A stretch of DNA of 64,000 nucleotides. It comes from Malus domestica. Lineage: Eukaryota; Streptophyta; Magnoliopsida; Rosales; Rosaceae. The notes beneath the pieces were generated by a model. That model had not been told where the DNA came from. It did not search any database and saw only the letters and a program-made list of their open reading frames with translations. Positions 45,401-56,109 of this stretch are shown in pieces. The DNA is taken from NCBI RefSeq assembly GCF_042453785.1, contig NC_091672.1, positions 3,254,001 to 3,318,000 on the forward strand. Direction: 5' to 3'. Each line of letters begins with the position of its first letter. The first letter of the stretch is position 1. A program made the translations under genes and the position numbers.

Positions 45401-47572
45401 AAGAAAACTCAATCTTTGTGATTTCTGATGGTGAAGAAGTGCAAACTGACTCAGTCACTGCTAGTCCGATTCCTGCTAGTGAAGAGAATGATGAGTCTCA
45501 TTCTGATAACTCTTAACCTTTCATAGAGCCTTAAGTGATTAAAAGAAATCCTCCTCGAACAAGGAAACCTCCAACTAGGTTGCAAGATTATGTTACTTAT
45601 GCCTCACGGCACCCTATCATTGAAAGCATCAGTTTTCGTGAGTTCTATACATATCATGCTGCATTTCTCAGTGAAATTGATAAACACTGTGAACCTAGGA
45701 GTTTCCGAGAAGCATCACTCCTTCCATAATGGAATCAAGCCATGGCACATGAGCTTCATACACTGGAAGAAAATAACACCTGGAGTTTTGTTCAATTACC
45801 ACCAAGAAAAAAGGTTGTTAGAAGTCGTTGGATTTACAAGATTAAATTCAAGGCTGATGGTTCTATCGAGTGACACAAGGCTAGACTTGTAGCTCAAGGT
45901 TTCACCCAGACCTTTGGGGTAGATTACAAAGAAACATTTGCACCTGTGGCCAAGATGAATTCTGTGAGGGTTTTACTTTCAATTGCTGTAAATTGTGGGT
46001 GGTCCCTCTATAAAATAGATGCGAAAAATGTTTTTCTTCACGGAGAATTACAAGAAAAAGTGTATATGCAGCCTCTTCCAGGCTATAATGGTCTTGAAGG
46101 CAACATGGTGTGTAAATTGCACAAGGCAATATATGGATTAAAACAATCCCCAAGAGCTTGGTATGCCAAGCTCAGTTCAGTACTCTAGAAGGCTGGTTTT
46201 ATGCGAAGTAATGTTGATTCCTCACTGTTTGTAAAAACTGGTACCAATGGGAAATTATTGGTTCTTATCTACTCGGACGATCTCATTATCACATGAGACA
46301 TTGCTGTTGAAAATGAGGCACTAAAACGTTCACTACATCAAACATTTGCTATCAAAAATCTGGGGCAGCTCAAGTATTTTTTGGGTATTGAAATGGCAAC
46401 ATCTTCAAATGGGCTATTTCTCCATCAACTCAAATATGTACTAGATCTTCTTCAAGAAGCAAACATGCTTGATTGCAAACTTGCCATCACTCCCGTGGAT
46501 TGCAAACTGAGGCTCAATACAGATAGAGAAGCCATGCATGATGTGAGTTTTTACCAACAGTTAGTAGAGAAGCTTATATATCTCAACATCACACATCCAG
46601 ATATCACATATGCAGTAAGCTTGGCAAGTCAATTTATGCAATCTCCCACTATGGATCACCTTCACATTGTTAAAAGAATTTTGCGCTACCTCAAGGGGTC
46701 AATAGGGCAAGGAATCATCATGAGTAACAATAAGTCCACTACCATTAGTGGCTACACGGATGCAGATTGGGCAGGGAATGCACTTGATAAAAAATGTACC
46801 ACAAGCTATTGTACATTTGTAGGGGGCAATCTTATTACTTAGAATAGCAAGAGGCAATAATTAATTGCTCATTCCAACACAGGTTGAATATCGAGCCATG
46901 ACAGCCACTGCTTGTGAACTTATTTGACTTAAAAGGCTTCTTTCAGACTTAGGGTTCCCTACTTCGTCCTCTATGTCCATTATGTGCGATAATCAAGCAA
47001 CCATGCACATTGCTGCCAACCATGTGTTTCATGAAAAAACCAAACATATCGAAGTGGACTGTCATTTCATTAGAGCTCAAATTTAATCTCAAGTTATACG
47101 GACCATCTTCACACAAACCCATGATCAACTGGCAGATCTCTTTACCAAGGCACTGCCATCAGCTCCATTTCATCATTTTTTTGGGCAAGCTTGGCTCAAT
47201 TAACCTCTTCAATCCAGCTTGAAAGGGAGTGTTGAAAGAATGAAGTGTTGAAGTGTGTTCCAATGGGTTTAGGGTTAGCTTCTAGAGTAAGCTACCTTGG
47301 GTGTATCTCTAGGGTTAAGCCCATACTTGTTGTAAATCTATTTTTCCTTAATTTAAGGAAAATGACTGATTAGTATAAAGTAGATAAAGCCTTTCCTTAA
47401 TCTAAGGAAGATGACTGATTGGATGAGGTAGGTTAACTCTAGTTGGCTGTGATAGACAGCCCTTTTTTCTTCCTTCTAGTCAGCTGCTTGTTGCAGCTAG
47501 CTACCCGGACTTCTTCTCTTCTTCCTCTCTCATATATACCTTGTATCTTGTACTTACACTCAAGTATCCACA
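42435..47572 (+). mobile_element. Complete but decayed Copia LTR retrotransposon
   Basis: This 5138-base element has a perfect 5-base TSD, GTAAT, at 42430-42434 and 47573-47577. The 5' LTR is 42435-42810 (376 bases) and the 3' LTR is 47230-47572 (343 bases). The 3' LTR lacks about 28 bases near its end. The initiator-Met primer-binding site TGGTATCAGAACGG follows the 5' LTR directly, and the purine tract GAAAGGGAG precedes the 3' LTR. A hand comparison of the LTRs found about 29 mismatches in about 340 aligned bases, mostly transitions, so the insertion is old. Domain order (gag, protease, integrase, RT, RNase H) is that of Copia. Confidence 0.93.
42886..47218 (+). pseudogene. Copia gag-pol, disrupted by stops and frameshifts
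   Basis: Gag starts at ATG 42886 and meets a stop at about 43018. Gag continues in pieces (43237-43434, 43447-43707) to the zinc knuckle CKYCNGVGHVEDKC, then TAG. The protease region at about 44075-44112 reads WVIDLGATDHMT, where the active-site D-S-G is D-L-G. Integrase (about 44560-45280) has DNGTEF and GTPQQNGV. Reverse transcriptase (about 45740-46400) has KNVFLHGEL and YSDDL. RNase H (about 46660-47200) has TDADWAG and ends with KTKHIEVD-like sequence. At least eight stops or shifts break it, so it cannot work as it stands. Confidence 0.88.
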
Positions 47573-47602
47573 GTAATAAACTGAGAGTTACCCTATAAGT
47601 AA

Positions 47603-48235
47603 ACAATTGGTTGCATTCTGACATTAGCCACAAACTATAACAACTGCGTTCCTCTCTTTGTGATTGAAGTAGCAATCCGACAAAATCCTGAGCGCTCCTC
47701 GGACAAATTGATCGAAATCCAACACTTCAAAAACAACAGATGAAAATTCAGCAACTGCACGAAGCAAGCAACACAGAAAAAGGTTGTTCCCACTTCAAAG
47801 TTTATGCCAAAAGAAACAATTAATTAAGACAAATAATGCAAATTTTAGCGAGGAACTAGATAGATAGTGATGAAAGGCAAGTCAGACAAATCCAAATGCC
47901 TCAAATAATTGAGTTCATAAAAAGAAAAAAGGATTACTCTCTTTTCACACATCTAATTGAATCATCACTCTTTGTCAAATCCCACTTCCAAATTAAATTA
48001 CTAATTTGAAGGTTTAGTGAACTAATTACAGCAACAAACAAGATATATAAATGATGCAAGGCAAGTCAGACAAATCCAAATGCCTCAAATAATTGAGTTC
48101 ATGAAAAAAGATGTCTCCTTTTTTCACACATCTAATTGAATCATCACTCTTGCCAAATCCCACTTCAAACTCAAACAAATTCATCAAAAAAATTGCAAAA
48201 AAATACCCAAATAGGATTCAAATTTAAAATGTTAC
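47603..48235. repeat. Non-coding region with a 185-base direct duplication
   Basis: The stretch from about 47873 (GAAAGGCAAGTCAGACAAATC) to about 47990 is repeated at about 48056-48170, including CAAATGCCTCAAATAATTGAG and CATCTAATTGAATCATCACT. The spacing of about 185 bases indicates a tandem duplication with later indels. No gene was recognised, and the frame at 48136-48324 has no protein character. Confidence 0.7.
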
Positions 48236-48655
48236 CTACCCAAGATCGAGGCATTTACAAATTAAACAGTATACCAAATGGGCCAGAAGCACCCCAATTG
48301 ACTGAAACACCCAGAATCAAATAGCATGGAAACTATCTGCCTTAGGGTTTCAAGAAAAATGGGGAAAAAGTGCTCCAAAACCCAAAAGGAAAACAGAGCA
48401 ATGCCTCAGAAAACCCAGGTGGGAGGAGAGGAGGGTTTCAGAAGGAAAACCCTAAAGAGACCCTCCCCGATGGAGTTTTTCACTATTGCGCAGCTATGAC
48501 TCAAAACGCTTCCATGGGTAAAAAGGGAAGGCGATCTTAAGGGCCACGCTTAACAAGAACAAATAGAAATTGCAGAACAAGCATTTAGACTAAAAGTTGC
48601 GGAATTTGAATGGAAGAAAAACCAGAAAACCCTAATGCCCGAGGAATAAGAGGAG
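48236..48655 (-). other. Possible orphan first exon with promoter (minus strand)
   Basis: On the minus strand a TATATA box (about 48681-48686, CTATATATTCCC) is followed by pyrimidine-rich, UTR-like DNA and several short upstream frames (for example MEAF then stop). It ends in GGGTAG|GTAACATT, a good splice donor at 48235. No exon that could follow was found in the next 600 bases, where the Mutator/Copia block begins. It could be the head of a non-coding transcript or of a gene cut off by transposons. This is inference from sequence texture only. Confidence 0.3.
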
Positions 48656-48779
48656 GCAGATGGAGAGCAGAAGGTGGGAATATATAGGGGATGCGGTGTG
48701 TGTTGGTTGGGCTTTTTGGTTGTGAGTAGCAGAAGACCCAAAGACTTGGAATTTGCGTGAGGCCCAAAATGTTATAATT

Positions 48780-49150
48780 TCAACTTTTGTTGGGATGAGA
48801 TGTTAGAGATTTTGGGCCAAACAAGTTTAGAATTTCATTTGAAGTCGGTGGTGCCAGCCCAATTATCATCAATAGCTTAAAGAATAATATGAATGTTAGG
48901 CACTTCAACGAGAAATTTATTAGCGTGCCTAAAACACGGTCTAGTACATCAAATCTTAATACAAGTGGTTGAATATTTGAAAAAAAATTTCAACTACTTG
49001 TATTATGATACTGCTGTACCGGACTGTGTTCCCAGCATACTAAAGAGTCTCTCCACTTCAACATACTAAAGTATACGGCTAAGGAGATTGTCAATAACGG
49101 TTTCCTAATTTTATTTTAAGCAAAACTCTTAACAAAGTAATCCGCCACTT
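48780..49150. other. Intergenic, no gene seen
   Basis: This is AT-rich non-coding DNA. Two phrases, GTGCCTAAAACACGGTCTAGTAC and CAACTACTTGTATTATGATAC, resemble inverted MITE arms around 48910-49030, but no TSD was found. Confidence 0.35.
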
Positions 49151-49315
49151 AGTACTACGGTCTAATGATATTCCTCTTTCACTTGTGAGTGAGAGGTCTT
49201 AGGTTTGATTCTCACAAAAGGCAAATTTGAACCACATTATTGCTAACCCATTGTAAGACTAAACCCACCCCCTCTCCTTATTGTAAATAATATCGTTTGT
49301 AATAAAAAAAAAATG
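49150..49315 (+). mobile_element. SINE, plus strand, with A tail
   Basis: The head TTAGTACTACGGTCTAATG is followed by CACTTGTGAGTGAGAGGTC and a B-box-like AGGTTTGATTCTC. The body is AATTTGAACCACATTATTGC, and the 3' end GTAAATAATATCGTTTG is followed by an A-rich tail. It is the same family as the copies at 1557-1740 and 54206-54315. Confidence 0.7.
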
Positions 49316-49317
49316 CG

Positions 49318-49498
49318 AGTTTAAACTAGCTAGCATTCAATCAGATAAAAAAAAAGTATTTATCAAATATATCCAAATATTAGTCTCTAATTTCAAAAAT
49401 GTCTGTTTTTATAAAAACTTTCAAATATATCCAAAATATCACTTAAATAGACACAAATACCCTTAAGTTTTAAACCTAATAAATTAAAAAACCAAATG
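49318..49498. repeat. Copy of a Mutator-like terminal repeat
   Basis: The phrases CAAATATATCCAAAATATCAC and TTAAATAGACACAAATACCC match the terminal repeats of the element at 50073-51297. This is a solo end or a partner lost to rearrangement. Confidence 0.45.
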
Positions 49499-49695
49499 TC
49501 ACATCCCGGGTTCAACTCCGTCGTAGCACAATATTGTCCGCTTTAGGCCCTGACCACGCCCTCACGGTTTTGTTTCTGGGAACTCACACGAGAACTTCTC
49601 AGTGGGTCACCCATCATGGGATTGCTCTCACGCGAACTTGCTTAACTTCGGAGTTCCGATGGAACCCTAAGCCAATGAGCTCCCAAAAGGCCTCG
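49499..49695 (-). mobile_element. Truncated Cassandra LTR
   Basis: It starts TGTCACATCCCGGG and closely follows the Cassandra LTR at 34353, including the 5S-like core on the minus strand, as far as CCCAAAAGGCCTCG. There it stops abruptly, so the promoter-side half is lost. No TSD is present. Confidence 0.85.
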
Positions 49696-49739
49696 AATAA
49701 ATTTGAAGTTCCCAGAAATTGTTTTAAATGAAATGTGAT

Positions 49740-50060
49740 TGAAATGTCATGCCATACTTGCGTTATATCTTAGAATATGCATTTAGTAGTTGTGTATGTT
49801 ATTGTTTGATGCGGCAGACGCTCAGCTAAGTTCCAGGTGAGTATATGTATTGATGATTGTGTTGCATTGTAATGGTTATACTTAGAGGCAGTTAGAGTTC
49901 ATTATCCTGCACCCCAGTGTTACTGCTCCTGCCCGTGGTCAGGACACAGTCCTTCACGTGATGTTCACCTCCCGCACCGCACGCTCACCTTGGATCCAAG
50001 TTTGGTGCATAGCCATGTCGTACATACCAGGTGAAATAGCTTAGTTGTTTACTCTAAGTC
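49740..50060. mobile_element. Probable Gypsy LTR fragment
   Basis: The stretch GATGCGGCAGACGCTCAGC, CAGGTGAGTATATG and TCCTGCACCCCAGTGTTACT has the look of Gypsy LTR interiors. Both ends are missing. The call rests on texture and is weak. Confidence 0.3.
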
Positions 50061-50072
50061 TGCCAACAATAG

Positions 50073-51297
50073 CCAAAATTTAACACTCACTTTCATAAAT
50101 TTCACTTTTTATAAAATCTTTCAAATATAACAGAAAATTCACATGAATAAACCTAAATGCCCTCAAAATCCAAAACTCATTTACACAGAAAAACCAAAAC
50201 AATTGAATAGATCTCATCTACATCTTTGTTTGAGAAACTATCATCCCCTATGATGACCGGATACTTTACTTTGGTTGCATATCCCGTATCCGATACTTTT
50301 CGGAAATGATACTTGCTGGATACTCTCAGATACTTGTTGGATACATATCATGGTTAATGGATACACTTTGACTGGACGGATACACGTATCCCACATTTGG
50401 GATACAAGTATCATGCTTTTAGAATCCTTTTACACGTTCAAATAAAAAATTGGAAAGAAAAAATTAATAAGAGACAAATCTTTATTTGAAATCAGTGAAT
50501 ATGAATTATGAAGAGCAACCTCCAATTGAAACTATGAATACAACTGTCATCCTTCTTTTATATGTACTAGGGGAATTAGATTTCCAACTTTTCTTCTCCA
50601 ATAAATCAAATGAACTTGAATTTGAATGATCTTGTGTTATCAAAATATGTTCTAAATTATATTTTTGTCTTTGTTTATTATTATATAAGTTTAATTGCCG
50701 TATCTATTGTGTATCGTATCCTACTTTTTAGAGATTTTTTGTATCACCGTGTCGTGTCGTGTCGTGTCGTATCGTATCGTATCACCGTATCTGTGTCCGT
50801 GTTTTACAGATCATCCCCAAATTTCAACCTCTTTTTGATGTTGAGTTGGGCAATAATTTGGGGAGCTAGGAACTCAATGTTTTGAAATGGAAAGATGGAA
50901 GCCCCGAACATCCTTGTATCCTGTACCACCTCCCTATGGTTTGGTTTTGTCCACAGCAACTCAAACTCCTCCAAGCCTAGACCCTTTACTCTTTTGTTTT
51001 GTCTCAGCTTTGGACTCTGAATTTTCATTGGCATAAGAATTTTTGTCGATAATACTACTACGGTCCTGACATTTTTGCTCGCGTTGTTTCTTGTACTCCT
51101 CTTTTAAGTCTTTCTTTTCTTCTCTTCTTGGTGACATGGAGTTTCTCAATTCTGATCTAATAAGATGTTGTCTCTTATGTTTATTTGGTTTTAATTATAA
51201 GGGTATTTATGTCTATTTAAGTGGTTTTTCTGCTATATTTGAAAGAATTTATAAAAAATGACATTTATGAAATTGAGTGTTAAATTTTATCTATTAT
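50073..51297. mobile_element. Element with about 110-base terminal inverted repeats
   Basis: The left arm (50073-50185: AAAATTTAACACTCACTTTC, then AAATCTTTCAAATATA(A/G)CAGAAAA) is inverted at the right arm (51190-51297). Flanking DNA on both sides shares GACAATAGC and TAGCTTAGTTGTTT, so the TSD is unclear or the site was itself repeated. The interior (50250-50800) is full of GATAC, GTATC and GTCGT motifs. The part at 50870-51150 carries a minus-strand frame rich in Lys and Glu with no recognised domain. Long inverted repeats suggest a Mutator-like element. Confidence 0.55.
50744..50795. repeat. Pentanucleotide tandem repeat GTGTC/GTATC
   Basis: A run of (CGTGT/CGTAT) units repeats about nine times, changing from GTGTC to GTATC half-way. 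It lies inside the inverted-repeat element, at the edge of its GATAC-rich region. Confidence 0.8.
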
Positions 51298-52218
51298 TGA
51301 TCAATTCTCCAATTTTTTCCCTTAATGTAAGACTGCCGACAATAGCTTAGTTGTTTGACTTGAAATTATCTGACTGAGATGTTCAATTCCACACTTGTTT
51401 TACTAATTATTATATATGACTAATTAACCTAATTAGAAATATTATTTTTGAGTTGATTAAGGAAAAGGGCGAATGTCCTCGAAATTTCCCAAGTAATTAA
51501 CAAATTAAAATAGAACGAATTAAATTAAGGTCAACATTCTGTTATGTAGAGGTCAATCGTGCGATTAATTTTTCATTTCCCGTGTCGTATTCCTAATGAT
51601 GCAGTCCTCACATCAATTTAGTCAGAAAGTAAACGATGACCAATTTTTTTAGCTGCAACAACTGATCACCAAGTCTGTTTATTTTATTTTATTTTTTATT
51701 TTGAACAAAAAGACATAACTGATGATCAAGTCTTGAAAATAAAAAAAGAAAAAAATTCGAAATAAAACAGAAGTGTACGTAGTATTATCGATATATTTAA
51801 TTTTTGATCGTCGGATCGAATGAATTGAAGAAGATTAATGACAAAAATTAATAAAGACGTGTAGAAACTAAAAATAAGTGTGAATGTAGCACTATTTAAA
51901 CAGAAATGCATGCATGCATGCATTGTCCTATATGAATTTTCCAGGGTTGGGAGTGTTGATATTTGACGTCAGGGCATTCACATAACTTGAATTTCTAAAC
52001 GCGTTCTTCACATGTTTGGATGACTGGGTCGTTTGACACATAAAATAGGTTATTAGTCCCTCAAGGGAGAGTATGTAATAATTCAAAACTGATAAATAAT
52101 AATAAGTGAGGCTTATAATATCATAAATTGTGTGATACTGTAAAAATGCCACCCTAAGTTATACAGTTGAAATCAAACCAATTTTTATACAGTTGAAATC
52201 AAACTAATTTTATAACTT
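51298..52218. other. Intergenic, no gene seen
   Basis: This is AT-rich DNA. A short ATGC tetranucleotide run lies at about 51906-51922. TACAGTTGAAATCAAAC occurs twice in tandem near 52162-52205 (33-base spacing). No protein or RNA gene was recognised. Confidence 0.4.
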
Positions 52219-52361
52219 TATAGCTCGTTCAGAAGTATTTTTAAAACAACTGAAATCACTTTTAGACAAAATATTTTTTGAGTTGTAAAAGTACTTAAAA
52301 TGCTTATTACATCACCAAAAATGCTTTGGTCATTTTAAAAGCATTTCCAAACGAGCCCTTA
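52219..52361. mobile_element. Small MITE
   Basis: The left end (TTATAGCTCGTTCAGAAGTAT) and the right end on the other strand (TAAGGGCTCGTTTGGAAATGC) are imperfect inverted repeats, continuing TTTTAAAA. At about 143 bases, with no coding capacity, it has the build of a hAT-type MITE. No clean TSD was found. Confidence 0.6.
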
Positions 52362-53112
52362 GGGATGTTATTACTTAATAAATGTGTAGTTAAAAATATT
52401 ATTCCTTGACCTATTTATCCGTAAGAATATTGTTCCTAAATACGATTTCTTGAGCGCCAAATATTTTATTTCTTGCATATTTTTGTACTCACTGACAATC
52501 ATAAATATGTGGAGGTGTGTTTCCTTAAGATGAGATCAAGAAAAATTATAATTTATTATGGAGTTTATTTCAATACATAATTGGTCCCAAGTTGAAACCA
52601 AAATTTTTTATGACTTGAAAATTATTCCATTATAGAGTATTACTTTAGAGAGGTTTTACTATATAACTAATTAGTGAATTAATCATGCATGGCCTCGTGC
52701 TATTAGTAAAGAAATTATTTATTTATAGGTAGTAATTTATTTTTGTCAAATTCATCTAAGAAGCACGTAGACAATTAGGCTGAGGTACGGGTATTTCGCT
52801 CTCTTTAAGGAGATTCAAGCCCACTGCGGTTTGACAAAAGTTCACGAATCGGTGTAGCAGTATATCTCTTGACTTGCCCCGTCCAGGATACAAATAAAGA
52901 AGAGTCCAAAGCTCCACCACAAGAATACCCTTCTTTGGCCAATATGTAAAAGATAGAAAGTATGGAGGAATAAAGAATGTAGTTGTGAGGAAATTGGTAG
53001 TGGGATCATAAATAAAAAGATAATGGGAAAAATGCTAATAATTATATGTTTATTATTAAATTAACAAAGAAAAAATGTTACAAGAGTTACAAAAGTTGAA
53101 AGGCTAAAGATT

Positions 53113-53312
53113 CGGAAAGGGATCATCTTCGGATTCCTTCCACCAAATCCACCAAATCATCCAATCTAGGTCATTGAAATTTGATCAAATAGCTAAATGT
53201 ATATTAACTTTTAAATGGGCCTCATGTGTTTAGTCGTTTGATCAAATTTGAAGGGTCAAGATTTGTTGACTGGATGGATTTGGTGGAAGTGATTCGGAGA
53301 GGATTCATTTCC
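53113..53312. mobile_element. 200-base MITE, first copy
   Basis: An 8-base TSD, TAAAGATT, lies at 53105-53112 and 53313-53320. The terminal repeats (GGAAAGGGATCATCTTCGGA left, and its near inverse at right) extend to ATTTGGTGGAAG. It shares AAATTTGATCAAA and the TCTTCGGAT ends with the element at 56279-56478, which has the same length. Confidence 0.75.
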
Positions 53313-53320
53313 TAAAGATT

Positions 53321-54200
53321 CCATCTTAATTTCCCACTAACCACGAATAATGACAAATAAACTTACTTTTCCACTAACAACCAAACAATAACAATTATAA
53401 TTAATTTAATATTAAAAATGAACCAACATAATGTTTATAAAACATAAATCTAATTTACACACACACACATCATCCATGCGCTAATTTTCTCCACAAATGA
53501 ATGAAATTAAGTATTTGTCCTTGAATTCCAGAAGTTCATAAAATAGCACATATCTAAAATTGAAAATTGAAACATATCGATATCAAGTCGTGTGGAAGCT
53601 AAACAAAATCAACTTGCAGATTTACAGCATAATTACATAACTCTCTTTTTCAAGACATTTGAGCGTGGTCTATGTCCAGTACAAATCTAATCTAATATGA
53701 TCCCTTTGAATTTTTTAATTTCCTATTTTCACAATTCGCTCTTTCGTTGCTTTCCGGGGCCCATTTAAGTGATGTGTGCGGTACAAACTATCAATCAGGT
53801 AGGCTCGGAACTATTCATTCCCTTCTTCGAATATGTCATTGCGCGTGAACTGATATCTGCATTTTGCAGCCTTAAATTGCAGACAAGGAAAGAAGATATA
53901 TATGACATCATAAGTTTTTGTTGACTTCTTTTGTTGACTACTTTGTGACTCATGCATTGACTAATTGCAAATATAAAGAGTCTGTTGTTTCTCAGAAACC
54001 AAACTACGTATCTATCGCCTAAACATGCAATCATATGGGGCCACGAGTATTTAAAATTGGCATTTTCTTCAGATCCCGCGTTTCTTCTCTTAGAGAGACT
54101 TTCCAATGTGCCATCGGAACATGGGCATGTAATTTATTTATCATTATACAAGTGAATGAACACTTGAATAAAAGAATTTTTCTCCACTTGTATAATGACG
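53321..54200. other. Intergenic, no gene seen
   Basis: This is AT-rich non-coding DNA with a short AC run (53458-53468). Frames on the minus strand at 53795-54234 have no recognisable domains. Confidence 0.4.
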
Positions 54201-54205
54201 TATTG

Positions 54206-54315
54206 CATTGTATATCAGACACATTGAACCACATTATTGATAGCTCATTGTGAGGTTTAGCTCACTCCCTCACCCCTTTAGTGTAGATAATATCATTTGT
54301 TCAAAAAAAAAAAAC
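54206..54315 (+). mobile_element. SINE 3' half with A tail
   Basis: The 3' body CATTGAACCACATTATTGATAG, then GAGGTTTAGCTCACTCCCTC and GTGTAGATAATATCATTTG, ends in about 12 A. The head is missing or diverged; the preceding sequence (CTCCACTTGTATAATGACG) is only weakly head-like. Same family as 49150-49315. Confidence 0.7.
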
Positions 54316-55849
54316 ATGATAGAGAGAGAAAAGAAGATTGTGAAAATGACTTCAATATTAATTAGGGTTAAGTCAATCAATATTTTATGCTCTTAAGGAG
54401 ATGTAAATAAAGACCCTAACAAAAAGAAGATGTTAATAAAGAGAAATATTAGAAAGGGATACTGACTTTAGTTGGAGAGAAAATCTGTTTTTATTACCTT
54501 AGTTGAAGAGAATAATTGTTTCAGTTGACCTACACTAGAAAGTGAAAATCTATCAATTTATACTGAAGTATGAGATTATTTATTGATCAAGCTAAACCAA
54601 ATTCCTTCTCTTTTTTACTTTATAGAAGGTCGCGAGTTAATTAGCATTGCCATAGATATAACATGATTAAAGAACATCTTTAAAATACATATAGATTATT
54701 TATTCGTAATTTCGTATGTGTAATAAATATAAAATACTAAAAAATCATCTTTTTAAATCACAATTATAAACCACTTTATGTGGCATGTCTCGTTATCATT
54801 GCTTCACTTATCAATTCATGTGAGGTCGTTATATATTAAACTTAATCTGCCTAGCTAGCCACATTTGTAATATTAGGCAGAAATATACATCTTCACGTAT
54901 TTGCATGTCATGACTAAAACTTGTTGCCCAAAGTCGGCAGAGGAAGGAGTGGGGACCTGATGGCGCCACTCGCTACTGTAAGGAAAGCAGCCCTTCGTTT
55001 CTTTTGTCAGATCGTTAGGGAAAGCAGCCCTTCGTATCTTTTCCCAGTTCGAAGCTTCGTATCTTCCAAACATTTCTATATGCGCGTTTCTTTATTTTCT
55101 TCCGAGGTCAAATTTGGAAATGCTTCTGCGTTGTTGTGGTCTTAATTTTTCATTTTTATGATATTTCGATTGTTTGAATGACTGAAAGACAATATTGGAG
55201 AAACAAACTAACAAAGGGTTCATGGAAAATATTTTTCTTCCCTTTCCCTCTTTTGGTAAAGGAGGAAAAAGGGTTAGTTCGGTTGTTTAAACACAGAGGA
55301 ATGAAAAATGTTGGGTTCCACATTAGGTATATAACAAAGTAATGTGCAATTAGTACATGAAAGATTTTACTCCTAATATCATCGAGACACTTTGTGATAT
55401 AAATCTAACACCTGATAATAGGTGGTTAAGTTGGAAAAATGCCCGTGATATTAGTGGTGGATCATGATGGACCTAAAATGTTTATCAAGAAATTGGGAGA
55501 AGTTAGTGTGTGTTTTCTTTCTCATTAACTTAATTATATATTAGAGCTACTTGGAGACTCGGAGACTAAGCAAGTTATTACATAATAATCCTAAGAGGAC
55601 AACCACATGATTAATAATAATATCTACAAATAAATGTAAAGGATCAAGGAAGAAGCTAGTTGGTATGTTTTGTTGGAATGTAAACAGAAGAAGATTTACT
55701 CCGAGTAACAAGTAAAACCATGCCATGTATGAACTATTGGACAGTTAAGTTTTGTCCATGTTCTGAAGACATTTCAGCGTGGTCTCCAAGAAACACTAAA
55801 GTTTTAATCTATTGCGCGTGAAATCGTATGTGATTGCCACGGTAGTCCT
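54316..55849. other. Intergenic with one presequence-like frame
   Basis: Most of this is AT-rich non-coding DNA. At 54960-55145 (plus) a frame starting MAPLATVRKAALRFF continues with basic and Ser-rich residues and no acids in its first 18 positions, like a mitochondrial targeting peptide. It includes a small internal duplication (GGAAAGCAGCCCTTCGT at about 54980 and 55019). No mature protein follows. It may be a captured or orphaned first exon. Confidence 0.3.
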
Positions 55850-55937
55850 TCTCATAAACCGAACATATTTTTTTTTAATCTAAAGTTTTAATCATGACTA
55901 ATTGACTTTAGTCCTTCTCATAAACCGAACATATTTT

Positions 55938-55954
55938 TTTTTTTTTTTGAAAGG
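55938..55954 (-). mobile_element. Minimal retro-insertion in a local repeat
   Basis: A T run plus GAAAGG is flanked by direct repeats ATAAACCGAACATATTTT at 55920-55937 and 55955-55972. A third copy of TAAACCGAACATATTTTTTTT lies at about 55856-55876, so local duplication also happened here. On the minus strand it reads as a few bases plus an A tail. Confidence 0.5.
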
Positions 55955-56109
55955 ATAAACCGAACATATTTTTATACAATCTCTCTAACCTTCTTTTACG
56001 ATTGAAAATTCAAACTCAGACTCGATCAAATATTTGGGGGGCCACGCGTCAATTGGTTTCATCTTAAGCATGCGCCCGAATCTTTTCGATAGATTTTGTA
56101 ATGTCGGTG

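Larger units (their letters stand above)
41049..47593. mobile_element. Mutator-like element, split by a Copia insertion
   Basis: A perfect 9-base TSD, TATAAGTAA, lies at 41040-41048 and 47594-47602. The left end (GGTTAATCACAGTTTACTGG) and the right end, read on the other strand (GGTAACTCTCAGTTTATTAC), are inverted repeats that continue inward (TGGTTTTCAACATT, then ATTTTGGGACAGT) for at least 110 bases. Taking out the Copia and one TSD leaves about 1.4 kb. The interior (41340-42180) is GC-richer and not recognised. The Copia entered about 20 bases from the right end. Confidence 0.82.
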
